Positions 34,289 through 43,011 of a DNA stretch of 64,000 bases are shown one piece after another (the stretch's first letter is position 1; every line of letters begins with the position of its first letter). The stretch is from assembly GCF_011927695.1 (NCBI RefSeq), contig NZ_JAATJE010000001.1:1426001-1490000 (forward strand). The letters are read 5' to 3'. Origin of the DNA: Sphingomonas jejuensis. Its GTDB lineage: Bacteria; Pseudomonadota; Alphaproteobacteria; Sphingomonadales; Sphingomonadaceae. The notes beneath the pieces are model-generated. The model made no database searches. It saw only the letters and a program-made list of their open reading frames with translations, and had not been told where the DNA came from. The position numbers were made by a program, and so were the translations under genes.

Positions 34289-35113
34289 ATGCGCATCACC
34301 ATCGAATACGCCACCACCTATCGCTACGATGCCCCGTCGAGCGGCATCATCCAGGCGCTGCGCGTCAAGCCGCGCAAGAGCCATGCACAGCATATCGACA
34401 GCTGGCGCGTGGTGACGGACGTAGGCGGCGCCATCCGCGAATCCCGCGACGCCTTCGGCAACGTCGTGCAGATGTTCTACGCCGATGCGCCGTCCTCCAC
34501 GCTCACGCTCCGGGTGCAGGGCCGCGTCACCACCACCGAAACCGCAGGCGTGCAATCCGGGCTCGCCGAGCCGCTGCCCGCACCGGTGTTCCTGCGCCGC
34601 ACGCGGCTGACCGAACCCGATGCCGAGCTGATCGACCTGGCCTATGCCGCGTCGCGCGGATCCACGCTCGACACGCTCCACGGCCTGATGGGCGCGATCA
34701 GAAGCGTGATGCGGTTCGATCCCGGGCTGACCGACGCGGCGACCACCGCGACGGAGGCGCTCGCCCGCCGACACGGCGTTTGCCAGGATTACGCGCACAT
34801 CTTCATCGCCGCCGCCCGCCAGCTCGGCATTCCTGCGCGCTATGTGTCGGGGCATCTCGCCCGCTCGGACCAGCCGCGGCAGGAGGCCGCGCATGCGTGG
34901 GCCGAGGCGCTCGTGCCCGATCTCGGCTGGGTCGCGTTCGATCCGACCAACGGCATCTCGGCCGACGAGCGCTATGTGCGGGTGGCGACGGGGCTCGATT
35001 ATCTGGACGCCGCCCCCGTCCGCGGCGCGCGGCGCGGCGGCGGTCGGGAGCGGCTGGAAGTGTCAGTCCACGCCGTCGACAGCGCGCAGACCCAGACGCA
35101 AAGCCAGGGCTAA
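34289..35113 (+). CDS. Transglutaminase-like cysteine protease/amidase
   Basis: The 274-residue protein has an N-terminal beta domain (MRITIEYATTYRYDAPSSG) and a complete triad: Cys165 in HGVCQDYAHI, His202 in AAHAWAEAL and Asp218 in WVAFDPTNG. It is the usual last partner of the ATP-grasp/alpha-E pair and starts five bases after the alpha-E gene. It is related to the protein at 30116 in overall layout but not a recent duplicate. Probably hydrolyses or transfers the bond made by the ATP-grasp enzyme. Confidence 0.9.
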   Translation: MRITIEYATTYRYDAPSSGIIQALRVKPRKSHAQHIDSWRVVTDVGGAIRESRDAFGNVVQMFYADAPSSTLTLRVQGRVTTTETAGVQSGLAEPLPAPVFLRRTRLTEPDAELIDLAYAASRGSTLDTLHGLMGAIRSVMRFDPGLTDAATTATEALARRHGVCQDYAHIFIAAARQLGIPARYVSGHLARSDQPRQEAAHAWAEALVPDLGWVAFDPTNGISADERYVRVATGLDYLDAAPVRGARRGGGRERLEVSVHAVDSAQTQTQSQG

Positions 35114-35127
35114 CCCCCTCCCGGCGT

Positions 35128-36036
35128 TCAGGCGGCGGCGCGCTGCTCCGGCCGGACATAGCGTTCCACCATCGCCTGGCAGAACTCCGCATATTCGTCG
35201 GCCACCTGCGGCGCGCTCGAATGGTGCGGCTGGATGCCGCGATGCTCCGGCGTGAAGCAGAAGGTGATCGTGGTGTCGAAGTCGGCCAGCGCTTCCATCT
35301 GGCGGTCGAACCAGTCGGTCGCGCCATCGCGAAAGCTGTCTGCCCAGCTGAGGCCGGTGCGCAGCTTGGTGACGCCCAGCTCCTTCAGCCAGCGCACCGC
35401 ATCGTCCAGCCGCGGATCATGATAATGGAACCACTGGCAGATGCCCATCTGCCCATCCAGGGCGCGGAACGCCTCCACCGCCGGCTTCGGGCTGCCGTCG
35501 GCGCGCAGCAGGCCCATGTGGAAGTGCCGGTAATAGGAGGATCCCTCCGCCTCCTTGTGGCGCGTGGTGGCGCCCCATTCCATCGGCAGATCGTAAAGGC
35601 TGTACCAGTGCACGCGCGGTGCCTGCCCCTTCAGCAGGCCGGCCGTCTTGGTGACGCCCCAGGCCTGCACCTCTTCGGAGCCGAAGGAGGACACGCCGAC
35701 CTCCGTTACCCACACCGGCTTGTCCGTGGCTGCGCGGATCTCGGCGATCTTGGCCGGCCACTCGTCGATCGCCCACAGGTTCCAGTCGAGTGGGAAGCCG
35801 TGCACCGCCACCGCATCCACCATGTCGAGCGCGCCTGCACGCTCAAGCCGCGCCAGGAAGGACGGATCGATCGGCGACATGCCGCCCAGGACACGCGTCA
35901 GCCCCGGTGCCGCCCGCCCGATCGCGGAGCCCGCGCGCCGCACCATGTCGGCGAACAGCAGCCATTCCGGGTCCACGTCCGGGTCCCAGTGCGACTTGTT
36001 GTTGGGCTCGTTCCAGATCTTGACGGCTTCGATCAT
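35128..36036 (-). CDS. Clan GH-A glycosidase-like protein with circularly permuted TIM barrel
   Basis: The 302-residue protein begins almost at the acid/base strand: VKIWNEPNN with Glu10. Strands 5-8 follow (VLGGMSPID, VDAVAVHGFPLDW, PVWVTEVGVSS with nucleophile Glu112, RVHWYSLYD). Only then come the segments that normally open such a barrel: RLDDAVRWLKELGVTKLRTG, DWFDRQMEALADFD, TTITFCFTPEHRG and ADEYAEFCQAMVERY, which in GH39/GH5 proteins directly precede the NEP strand. It looks like a circular permutant of a beta-xylosidase-type fold. No signal peptide, so cytoplasmic. ATG overlaps the upstream methyltransferase stop by four bases. Confidence 0.82.
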   Translation of the reverse strand: MIEAVKIWNEPNNKSHWDPDVDPEWLLFADMVRRAGSAIGRAAPGLTRVLGGMSPIDPSFLARLERAGALDMVDAVAVHGFPLDWNLWAIDEWPAKIAEIRAATDKPVWVTEVGVSSFGSEEVQAWGVTKTAGLLKGQAPRVHWYSLYDLPMEWGATTRHKEAEGSSYYRHFHMGLLRADGSPKPAVEAFRALDGQMGICQWFHYHDPRLDDAVRWLKELGVTKLRTGLSWADSFRDGATDWFDRQMEALADFDTTITFCFTPEHRGIQPHHSSAPQVADEYAEFCQAMVERYVRPEQRAAA

Positions 36037-36800
36037 CGCGTGGCGGTCTCCGGTGGCGATGCGGGATGGATGGGTTCGCCCGCGCCATAGGGGAGCGGCG
36101 CCGCCTTCGCCAGAAACACCTCCGTTTCGGGATGTGCGACGATCTCGAACCCTGCGGCGCGGAGCATGGCGGCGCTCGCCGCTTCGTTCGGTGCCCACCA
36201 GTTGGTCGGATCGCCGGAGTAGCGCTTCTCGATGAAATGCATCTTCGGATAGTCGGGCGCGTCGAAATGATCGGCGTCGAAGAAGTCATAGTCGTCGGCG
36301 ACGTTCGCCGCGCCCTTCGCGCCGCGTTGCATCGACTGGTACAGCATCAGGTCGTCGGCGACGTAGCTGCGGATCAGGTCGAGCGCGAGCAGCGGATGCC
36401 GCAGATGGTAGAGCACGCCCATGAAGATCACGAGGTCGAACCGCTCGCCCAGAAGCGCCAGGTCGTAGACCGACAGATTGCGATATTCGATGTCGAAGCC
36501 GCGGTGATCCGCCACGAACCGTGCCTGCGACAGATAGTGGTCGTCGCTGTCGATGCCGAGGACACGATCCGCCCCCCGCTTCTTCATTTCCACCGAATAG
36601 AAGCCGGCGTTGCACCCGATGTCGAGCACGCTCTTCCCGGTCAGATCCTCCGGCAGGACATGGGCGAAGCGCCTGAACTTGCTGTTGGGATAATCGTAGA
36701 GGAAGTGATCGGGCGCGGTCATCACGCCGCCCAGGTCCAGATTGTGGAACCAGGGGCCAAGCGCGCGCACGCGTTCTGCCAGATCCATGTCGTTGCTCAT
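36033..36800 (-). CDS. Class I SAM-dependent methyltransferase
   Basis: The 255-residue methyltransferase has motif I VLDIGCNAGFYSVEMKKRGA and acidic residues in GIDSDDHYL. FDLVIFMGVLYHLRHPLLALDLI resembles the CmoB/DUF1698-like group, and I recall a named subfamily (TIGR04290) with this pattern near sugar genes. AAGGTG lies before the ATG. It sits between glycosidase and phosphatase genes with four-base overlaps on both sides, so it probably methylates a sugar or cyclitol of the locus product rather than tRNA. Confidence 0.85.
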   Translation of the reverse strand: MSNDMDLAERVRALGPWFHNLDLGGVMTAPDHFLYDYPNSKFRRFAHVLPEDLTGKSVLDIGCNAGFYSVEMKKRGADRVLGIDSDDHYLSQARFVADHRGFDIEYRNLSVYDLALLGERFDLVIFMGVLYHLRHPLLALDLIRSYVADDLMLYQSMQRGAKGAANVADDYDFFDADHFDAPDYPKMHFIEKRYSGDPTNWWAPNEAASAAMLRAAGFEIVAHPETEVFLAKAAPLPYGAGEPIHPASPPETATR

Positions 36801-37366
36801 CGATCACCTTCGTTCAAGGACAGGAGCCGCGTGCGGCCGGGCTCGACCATGATCCGCGTGACGGAGCCACAGTCGACATCGAAACGCCACCAATCGTCCG
36901 CCGACAGGCCGAGGATGCGGCAGACAAAGGCGCGGATCACGTCACAGTGCGTCACCAGCACGGCCGCATGATGGCCCCCGATCTGTCGTAGCAGACCGTC
37001 CAGCCGGTCGGCCACCTCTGCAAATTTCTCGCCCCCCGGCGGGCGGGCGGACGCCCGGGCCGCGTTCCATCGCCGCCAGGCGGGATCGGGCGCAAGCTCA
37101 TCGAAGGACCGGCCCGACCAATCGCCGAAATCGATCTCGTCGAGCGCGGGGGCAATCGCCACCGCACGCCCGTCCGCGATCAGCGCCGCCGTCTCCCGCG
37201 TGCGCGCCCGCGGGCTCGTCCAGATCGGGCCCGCATCGTTCAGGCGGTCCGCGGCACGTCGTGCCTGGGCGCGACCGTTCTCGTCCAGCGACGGATCGAC
37301 GCTTCGACCGCACAAGATCTTGGCGACCAAAGATGTCGAACCATGTCTGACCAGATTAACCTGCAT
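36797..37366 (-). CDS. Histidine phosphatase family protein
   Basis: The 189-residue protein belongs to the phosphoglycerate mutase-like superfamily. RHG (residues 7-9) carries the phosphorylated His; TSPRARTRETA and VTHCDVIRAF supply the second Arg and His. Likely a small-molecule phosphatase, for example acting on a sugar or inositol phosphate in the pathway. First gene of the minus-strand unit; its 5' gap to the divergent epimerase operon is shared promoter space. Confidence 0.85.
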   Translation of the reverse strand: MQVNLVRHGSTSLVAKILCGRSVDPSLDENGRAQARRAADRLNDAGPIWTSPRARTRETAALIADGRAVAIAPALDEIDFGDWSGRSFDELAPDPAWRRWNAARASARPPGGEKFAEVADRLDGLLRQIGGHHAAVLVTHCDVIRAFVCRILGLSADDWWRFDVDCGSVTRIMVEPGRTRLLSLNEGDR

Positions 37367-37546
37367 CAGTCTCTGGCTGATGTTTGTTGTTTTTCCCTTG
37401 ATGCCGCATCAAAGCTGAAACAAATCCGTCGCCGTCGCGTTCCGCGATCTAAGAACAAGAAGATGCTGCTTGCCGGCATCGTTCCATCGCGGGGGGGAAC
37501 AGGCGATGATTTCCATATTGACTTTCAAGAATACGGTATTTCGGGT
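37367..37546. promoter_or_regulatory. AT-richer divergent promoter region of the glycoconjugate locus
   Basis: This 180-base gap separates the two divergent units and has more A+T than its surroundings (TGTTTGTTGTTTTTCCC, GATTTCCATATTGAC). An open frame runs through it into the epimerase gene, but the conserved Rossmann start is at 37547 and the translated gap looks non-coding. No operator or exact promoter box could be fixed. Confidence 0.45.
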
Positions 37547-38653
37547 ATGAATGATACGGTGCTGATCACCGGCGGCGCCGGTTTTATCGGTCGCGCGCTG
37601 GCGAACGAACTCGGGCAGCGTGGGCACCGGGTGCGTATCCTGGACGCCCTGATCGACCAGGTTCACGGCGCCGATCCCGTGCCGCCGCCCTTCCCGGAAG
37701 GGACCGTCTTCATCCGCGGCGACGTGCGCGACCGCGCGGCCGTTGAGGACGCGCTGACCGGTGCGACCGCCGTTGTGCACCTTGCCGCAGAGGTCGGTGT
37801 CGGTCAGTCGATGTACGCGATCGAGCGCTACACCAGTGTCAACGACACCGGCACCGCCGTGCTGTTCGAAGCCATGATCGACAAGCCGATCCGCCGCGTC
37901 GTCACCGCGTCGTCGATGAGCATCTATGGCGAGGGGCTTTACGAGGACGCGGACGGCAACCCGGTCCACGACGTGAAGCGGGATCGGGCAGCCGGCGGCA
38001 GCTGGGACCCGACGGACGATCAGGGCCGTTCGCTGCGCCCCGTGCCGACGCCGGAAAGCAAGCGCCCCGCCCTCGCCTCCGTCTACGCGATCGGGAAATA
38101 TGTGCAGGAGCGTCTGACGCTCACGCTGGCCGAGGCTTATGGCTATGAAGGCGTCGCGCTGAGGCTGTGGAACGTCTACGGCCCCGGCCAGGCGCTTTCC
38201 AACCCGTACACCGGCGTGCTTGCCATCTTCGCGTCGCGGATCGCGAATGGTCAGAGCCCGATGATCTTCGAGGATGGGGAGCAGCGCCGCGATTTCGTGC
38301 ACGTGCGCGATGTCGCCCGCGCCTTCGCCGACGCGCTGGAAATGCCCGGCATCTCGGGCAAGGTGTTCAACATCGCCAGCGGCACCGATCGCAGCGTCAG
38401 CGACGTGGCGACCGCGCTTGCCCGCGCGATGGGGTCCGACCTCACCGCGCGCGTGACGGGTGAAGGGCGCACGGGCGACATCCGCCACTGCATCGCCGAC
38501 ATCTCCGCCGCACGGAGCGCGATCGGGTTCGAGGCGCGCGAGGATTTCGATGCCGGCTTGGCCGAGCTGGCCGAATGGGTGGCGCAGCAGGAGGCGCAGG
38601 ACCGGGTCGATGCCGCGCGTGACGAGCTGAAGGCCCGGGGCCTGGTGTCGTGA
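37547..38653 (+). CDS. NAD-dependent sugar epimerase/dehydratase
   Basis: The 368-residue extended SDR has TGGAGFIG close to the start, the active-site segment SSMSIYGEG and YAIGKYVQE (Tyr-x3-Lys), then LRLWNVYGPGQALSNPYTG and RRDFVHVRDVARAF. The pattern is nearest to nucleotide-sugar 4-epimerases such as dTDP-rhamnose 4-epimerase-like proteins; substrate not decided. It starts the eight-gene operon and overlaps the next gene by four bases (GTGA). Confidence 0.88.
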   Translation: MNDTVLITGGAGFIGRALANELGQRGHRVRILDALIDQVHGADPVPPPFPEGTVFIRGDVRDRAAVEDALTGATAVVHLAAEVGVGQSMYAIERYTSVNDTGTAVLFEAMIDKPIRRVVTASSMSIYGEGLYEDADGNPVHDVKRDRAAGGSWDPTDDQGRSLRPVPTPESKRPALASVYAIGKYVQERLTLTLAEAYGYEGVALRLWNVYGPGQALSNPYTGVLAIFASRIANGQSPMIFEDGEQRRDFVHVRDVARAFADALEMPGISGKVFNIASGTDRSVSDVATALARAMGSDLTARVTGEGRTGDIRHCIADISAARSAIGFEAREDFDAGLAELAEWVAQQEAQDRVDAARDELKARGLVS

Positions 38654-39705
38654 GCGCCGGGCGCCCCCTTCTCGTCACCGGCGGCGCAGGCTTCATCGGC
38701 TCCAACCTCGCCGACCGGCTGGCCCGCGACGGTCGCGACGTCATCGTCTACGACGCGATGCTGCGGTCCGGTGTCGAGGCGAACGCCCGCTGGCTGGCCG
38801 ATCGCCACCCCGATCGCATCCGCATCACCCAGGCCGATCTGCGCGACACCGACCGGTTGAAGGCAGCGGTGGCGGAGGCGGGTGCGGTGTTCCACCTCGC
38901 TGCGCAGGTGGCGGTCACCACCAGCCTGGTCGATCCCGTCGAGGACTTTCAGGTCAACCTGGCGTCGACCTTCGCCCTGCTGGAGGCAGCGCGGGCGGAG
39001 GCCACGCCGGTGCCGGTGATCTTCGCCAGCACCAACAAGGTGTATGGCGACCTCGCCGACGTCGAGCTCGAGGCCGATGCGGAGCGCTGGTCGCCCGTCG
39101 ATCCGGGCATCGCGCGGTCGGGCGTGGACGAGAACCGCCCGCTCGACTTCCACACGCCCTATGGCTGCTCCAAGGGCGCGGCCGACCAGTATGTGCTCGA
39201 CTATGGCCGCAGCTACGGTGTGCCGTCCTGCGTGTTCCGGATGAGCTGCATCTACGGTCCGCGCCAGATGGGCAACGAGGAGCAGGGCTGGGTCGCGCAC
39301 TTCCTTCGCGAAGCGATCGCCAGGCGCCCGATCACGCTGTTCGGCGACGGCAAGCAGGTGCGCGACGTGATGCATGTCGACAATGCGGTCGCCGCCTATG
39401 TGTCCGCGCTGTCGCGGATCGAAGGCATCAAGGGCCGCGCGTTCAACCTGGGCGGCGGGCGCGCCAATGCGGTCAGCCTGCGCCAGGTGATCGACGAAAT
39501 CGGCCGTCTGGTTGGGCAAGCGCCGGAGATCCGGTTCGATGGCTGGCGGCAGGGCGACCAGCGCTGGTTCGTCGCCGATGCCCGCCGTGCCCGGCTGGCG
39601 CTCGACCTGCCGCAGCCGATGGACTGGCGACAGGGGCTTGCCGACCTTCACCGCTGGCTCGGCTCGCTGGATGCCGATGCGGGCCGCGTGGAGGTCGCCG
39701 CTTGA
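38650..39705 (+). CDS. NAD-dependent epimerase, CDP-paratose 2-epimerase-like
   Basis: The 351-residue extended SDR has TGGAGFIGS (10-18), FASTNKVYGDL, YGCSKGAADQYVLDY with the catalytic Tyr and Lys, and FRMSCIYGPRQMGNEEQGW, which strongly recalls the CDP-paratose/CDP-tyvelose 2-epimerase branch. The product is probably a modified nucleotide sugar for the glycosyltransferases downstream. GTG start and a TTGA overlap with the next gene. Confidence 0.85.
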   Translation: MSAGRPLLVTGGAGFIGSNLADRLARDGRDVIVYDAMLRSGVEANARWLADRHPDRIRITQADLRDTDRLKAAVAEAGAVFHLAAQVAVTTSLVDPVEDFQVNLASTFALLEAARAEATPVPVIFASTNKVYGDLADVELEADAERWSPVDPGIARSGVDENRPLDFHTPYGCSKGAADQYVLDYGRSYGVPSCVFRMSCIYGPRQMGNEEQGWVAHFLREAIARRPITLFGDGKQVRDVMHVDNAVAAYVSALSRIEGIKGRAFNLGGGRANAVSLRQVIDEIGRLVGQAPEIRFDGWRQGDQRWFVADARRARLALDLPQPMDWRQGLADLHRWLGSLDADAGRVEVAA

Positions 39706-40814
39706 GCCTGGCCCGTCCGGTGCTGCGTGTGGTGATGACGGCGGATGCGGTCGGCGGGGTGTGGAGCTACGCGCTCGACCTTGCGGCCGGCCTGCGCGCT
39801 CATGGCACGGAGGTGCTGATCGCCGTGGCCGGGCCGGCGCCCTGCACGGATCAACAGTCAGCGGCGGAGCAGGCGGGCATCGCCCTGGTCACGCTGCCCG
39901 GGCCGCTCGATTGGCTCGACGCCACGCCGGCCACGCTGGAGCGCCAGGCTGCCGCCCTGGAGCGGATCGCGCGCGGCTGGAAGGCCGACCTCATCCAGCT
40001 GAACAGTCCGATTCTGGCGGCCTTCGGCACGTTCGACCGGCCGGTGCTCGGCATCTGCCATTCCGATCTGGCGACCTGGTGGTCGGCAGTGCGCGGCGAC
40101 ACGCCGCCGGCTGATTTCCGATGGCGGATCGACCTCACCGCGCGCGGATATCGGGCGTGCGACATGCTGGTCGCGCCGACCCACGCCTTTGCCGCCGCCA
40201 CCGGCGATGCTTACGGCATCCGGCCGCAGGTCGTGCTGAACGGACGCACGGCGCGCCGGTCACTTTCGGTCGCGCGGCGCCCGGGTTCGATCCTTGCCGC
40301 CGGGCGGCTGTGGGATGCGGGCAAGGGCATGGCCGTGCTCGATGCCGCGGCCGCCAGCATGTCGGCGCCGGTCGCGGCTGCCGGCCCGGTGAAGGGCCCG
40401 GGCGGCGACGGCGTGGTGCTGTCCCATGTGCAGGCGCTCGGCCGGCTCGCCGGGGACGATCTTGCCGCCCGCATGGCCGAAACCGACATCTTCGTGTCCC
40501 CGGCGCTCTACGAGCCGTTCGGCCTCGCCGTGCTTGAGTCCGCGCAGTGCGGTGCCGCGCTGGTGCTGTCGGGGATCGAGGGGCACCGCGAGTTGTGGAT
40601 GGATGCGGCGCTGTTCGTGCCGCCGGGCGACGCCGCTGCGCTGGCAGAGGCGCTCGACGCCCTCGCCGCCGATCCGGCCGAGGCGCGTGCGCTCGGGCAG
40701 CGAGCGCAGGCGCGCGCGGCCCGCTATTCGGCCGACCGGATGTCGGCGGGCATGGACGCGATCCAGCGACGGATGCTGTCCGCAGCCGCGCCGCGACTGG
40801 CGGTGGGCGCATGA
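39702..40814 (+). CDS. Glycosyltransferase family 4
   Basis: The 370-residue GT-B glycosyltransferase has an N-terminal acceptor domain (TADAVGGVWSYALDLAAGLRAHG) and a C-terminal donor domain with SPALYEPFGLAVLESAQCGAALV, the E-x7-E motif of retaining GT4 enzymes. Start is TTG within a four-base overlap. No membrane segment, so it acts on the cytoplasmic side. Donor and acceptor unknown. Confidence 0.88.
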   Translation: MSLARPVLRVVMTADAVGGVWSYALDLAAGLRAHGTEVLIAVAGPAPCTDQQSAAEQAGIALVTLPGPLDWLDATPATLERQAAALERIARGWKADLIQLNSPILAAFGTFDRPVLGICHSDLATWWSAVRGDTPPADFRWRIDLTARGYRACDMLVAPTHAFAAATGDAYGIRPQVVLNGRTARRSLSVARRPGSILAAGRLWDAGKGMAVLDAAAASMSAPVAAAGPVKGPGGDGVVLSHVQALGRLAGDDLAARMAETDIFVSPALYEPFGLAVLESAQCGAALVLSGIEGHRELWMDAALFVPPGDAAALAEALDALAADPAEARALGQRAQARAARYSADRMSAGMDAIQRRMLSAAAPRLAVGA

Positions 40815-41926
40815 GGATCCGTTACTTCACGCATTCGCTCCGCTCCTGTTGGAACCATGGCAACGCGCATTTTCTGCGCGGGCTGCTCGCCGACCTGCAG
40901 CGGCGCGGCCATGATGTCGCCGCGATTGAGCCGGCGGACAACTGGAGCCTCGCCAACCTCGCCGCCGATGCCGGCCCGGAAGGTCAGGCGGCTTTCCGCG
41001 CCGCCTATCCCGACCTCGGCACCGCCACCTATGATGTCCGGTCCTTCGACGCCGACCAAGCGATAGACGGCGCCGACCTCGTGATCGTGCACGAATGGAC
41101 CGACCCGGCGGTCGTCGCCGCCATCGGCGCGGCGCGGCGGCGGGGCGGCCGGTTCCAGCTGTTCTTCCACGACACGCATCACCGCGCGGTGAGCGATCCG
41201 GACGCGATCCGCGCGTTCGACCTCGACGGATATGACGCGGTGCTCGCCTTCGGTGAAACGCTGTCGGAGGTCTATCGCCGCTGGGGCTGGGGCGACCGGG
41301 TGTTCACCTGGCACGAAGCGGCCGACACGTTCCTGTTCCGCCCGCCGCTGGCCGATGTGGCGCGCGACGGCACCATCTGGATCGGCAACTGGGGCGATGG
41401 GGAGCGCACGGCCGAGCTCGAGGAGTTCCTGCTGGCCCCGACTCGGGACGTCGGCATCCCGCTCGACATCCACGGCGTGCGCTATCCCGCAGAAGCGCTG
41501 CTGCTGCTCGATCGGTATGACGCCCGGTATCGCGGCTGGATCGCGAATGCGGCGGCACCGGCGGCCTATGCCCGCCACCTTCTGACCGTGCATGTGCCGC
41601 GCCGCTTCTACACGCAGCTGCTGCCGGGCATCCCCACCATCCGCGTGTTCGAGGCCTTGGCCTGCGGCATCCCGCTCGTCTCCGCGCCGTGGGATGACGC
41701 CGAAGGGCTGTTCCGCCCCGGCGATTATCTGAAGGCGACGGACGGGGACGCGATGCGCGGCCACCTGCGCGACCTCGTCGCCGACCCAGCGCTCGCCGCC
41801 GATCTCGCCCGGCGTGGGCGGGAGACGATCGAGGCGCGTCACAGCTGCGCCCACCGTGCCGACGAGCTGCTCGCCATCTCGCGCCAGATCGACGCCACCC
41901 GTTCGACGAAGAGGACCGCGGCGTGA
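40811..41926 (+). CDS. CgeB-like glycosyltransferase (first of three)
   Basis: The 371-residue protein is of the CgeB/glycosyltransferase-1-like group, GT-B fold. YFTHSLRSCWNHGNAHFLRGLLADLQRRGHDV opens the first domain, DGTIWIGNWGDGERTAEL begins the second, and PTIRVFEALACGIPLVSAPWDDAEGLF is the donor-binding box. It shares the box with the two following genes but differs elsewhere, indicating old duplication with separate acceptors. ATGA overlap upstream, GTGA overlap downstream. Confidence 0.85.
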   Translation: MRIRYFTHSLRSCWNHGNAHFLRGLLADLQRRGHDVAAIEPADNWSLANLAADAGPEGQAAFRAAYPDLGTATYDVRSFDADQAIDGADLVIVHEWTDPAVVAAIGAARRRGGRFQLFFHDTHHRAVSDPDAIRAFDLDGYDAVLAFGETLSEVYRRWGWGDRVFTWHEAADTFLFRPPLADVARDGTIWIGNWGDGERTAELEEFLLAPTRDVGIPLDIHGVRYPAEALLLLDRYDARYRGWIANAAAPAAYARHLLTVHVPRRFYTQLLPGIPTIRVFEALACGIPLVSAPWDDAEGLFRPGDYLKATDGDAMRGHLRDLVADPALAADLARRGRETIEARHSCAHRADELLAISRQIDATRSTKRTAA

Positions 41927-43011
41927 GGATCGCCTTTTACGGATCGAGCCTGCTGTCCGCCTATTGGAACGGCGCGGCCACCTATTATCGCGGCATCCTG
42001 AGCGCGCTCGCCGCGCACGGCCACGATGTGGCGTTCTACGAGCCGGACGCATTCGACCGGCAGCAGAACCGCGACATCGATCCACCCGAATGGGCGCGGG
42101 TCGTCGTCTACGACGCCACGCCATCGGCACTGGCCGCGGTGATCGAGGAAGCCGCACGCGCGGACGTCGTGGTGAAGGCAAGCGGGGTCGGCGTGTTCGA
42201 CACCGAGCTGCTTGCCGTGTGGGATCACGCGCCCGACCACGCGCTTCGCATCTTCTGGGACGTCGATGCGCCCGCCACGCTGGCGGAGCTTGCGGCGGAC
42301 CCGGGTCATCCGCTCCGCCGCCGCCTCCCCTCGCTCGACCATGTGCTGACCTATGGCGGGGGGCCGCCGGTCGTGTCGCAGTACGAGGCGATGGGCGCAC
42401 GCTCGTGCATCCCGATCTACAACGGGCTGGATCCCGCCACCCACCACCCGGCCGTTGCAGATGCCCGCTTTGCGGTCGACCTCGGCTTCCTCGCCAATCG
42501 CCTGCCCGACCGGGAAGCGCGCGTGGACGAGTTCTTCCTGCGCCCGGCGGCGCTCTTGCCCGAACGCCGCTTCGGCATCGGCGGGTCTGGCTGGCACGAC
42601 AAGGCGATGCCGGCAAACGTCACCCGCGTCGGCCATGTCGGCACGGCGGACCACAACGCGTTCAACTGTTCGGCGCTCGCCGTCCTCAACGTGGCGCGCG
42701 AGGACATGGCCGCGCTCGGCTTCTCTCCGGCGACCCGCGTGTTCGAGGCCGCCGGCGCGGGCGCGTGCCTGATCAGCGATGCGTGGGAAGGCATCGATCA
42801 GTTCCTGGCGCCCTACACGGAGATCCTGGTGGCGCGTGACGGGCAGGACGTCGCCGACCATCTGGCCGCGCTGACGCCGGAGCGCGCGCGGGCCATCGGA
42901 GACGCGGCGCGCGCCCGCGTGCTCCGCGACCATTGCTACAGCGACCGTGCGGTCACCGTCGACGCGCTGTTCCGCGAGGGGCTGGCGATCAAGCGGGCGC
43001 GCGCGGCATGA
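41923..43011 (+). CDS. CgeB-like glycosyltransferase (second of three)
   Basis: The 362-residue GT-B protein starts with GTG. IAFYGSSLLSAYWNGAATYYRGILSALAAHGHDVAFYEPD begins the first domain; VDLGFLANRLPDREARVDEFFLRPA and SPATRVFEAAGAGACLISDAWEGIDQFL mark the second. Close in layout to the third copy. Four-base overlaps at both ends make it part of a translationally coupled series. Confidence 0.85.
   Translation: MRIAFYGSSLLSAYWNGAATYYRGILSALAAHGHDVAFYEPDAFDRQQNRDIDPPEWARVVVYDATPSALAAVIEEAARADVVVKASGVGVFDTELLAVWDHAPDHALRIFWDVDAPATLAELAADPGHPLRRRLPSLDHVLTYGGGPPVVSQYEAMGARSCIPIYNGLDPATHHPAVADARFAVDLGFLANRLPDREARVDEFFLRPAALLPERRFGIGGSGWHDKAMPANVTRVGHVGTADHNAFNCSALAVLNVAREDMAALGFSPATRVFEAAGAGACLISDAWEGIDQFLAPYTEILVARDGQDVADHLAALTPERARAIGDAARARVLRDHCYSDRAVTVDALFREGLAIKRARAA

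Noticed and set aside
37518-37546. TTGACT as a -35 box for the glycoconjugate operon
   Set aside because: No acceptable -10 lies 16-18 bases downstream and the start codon is too close.
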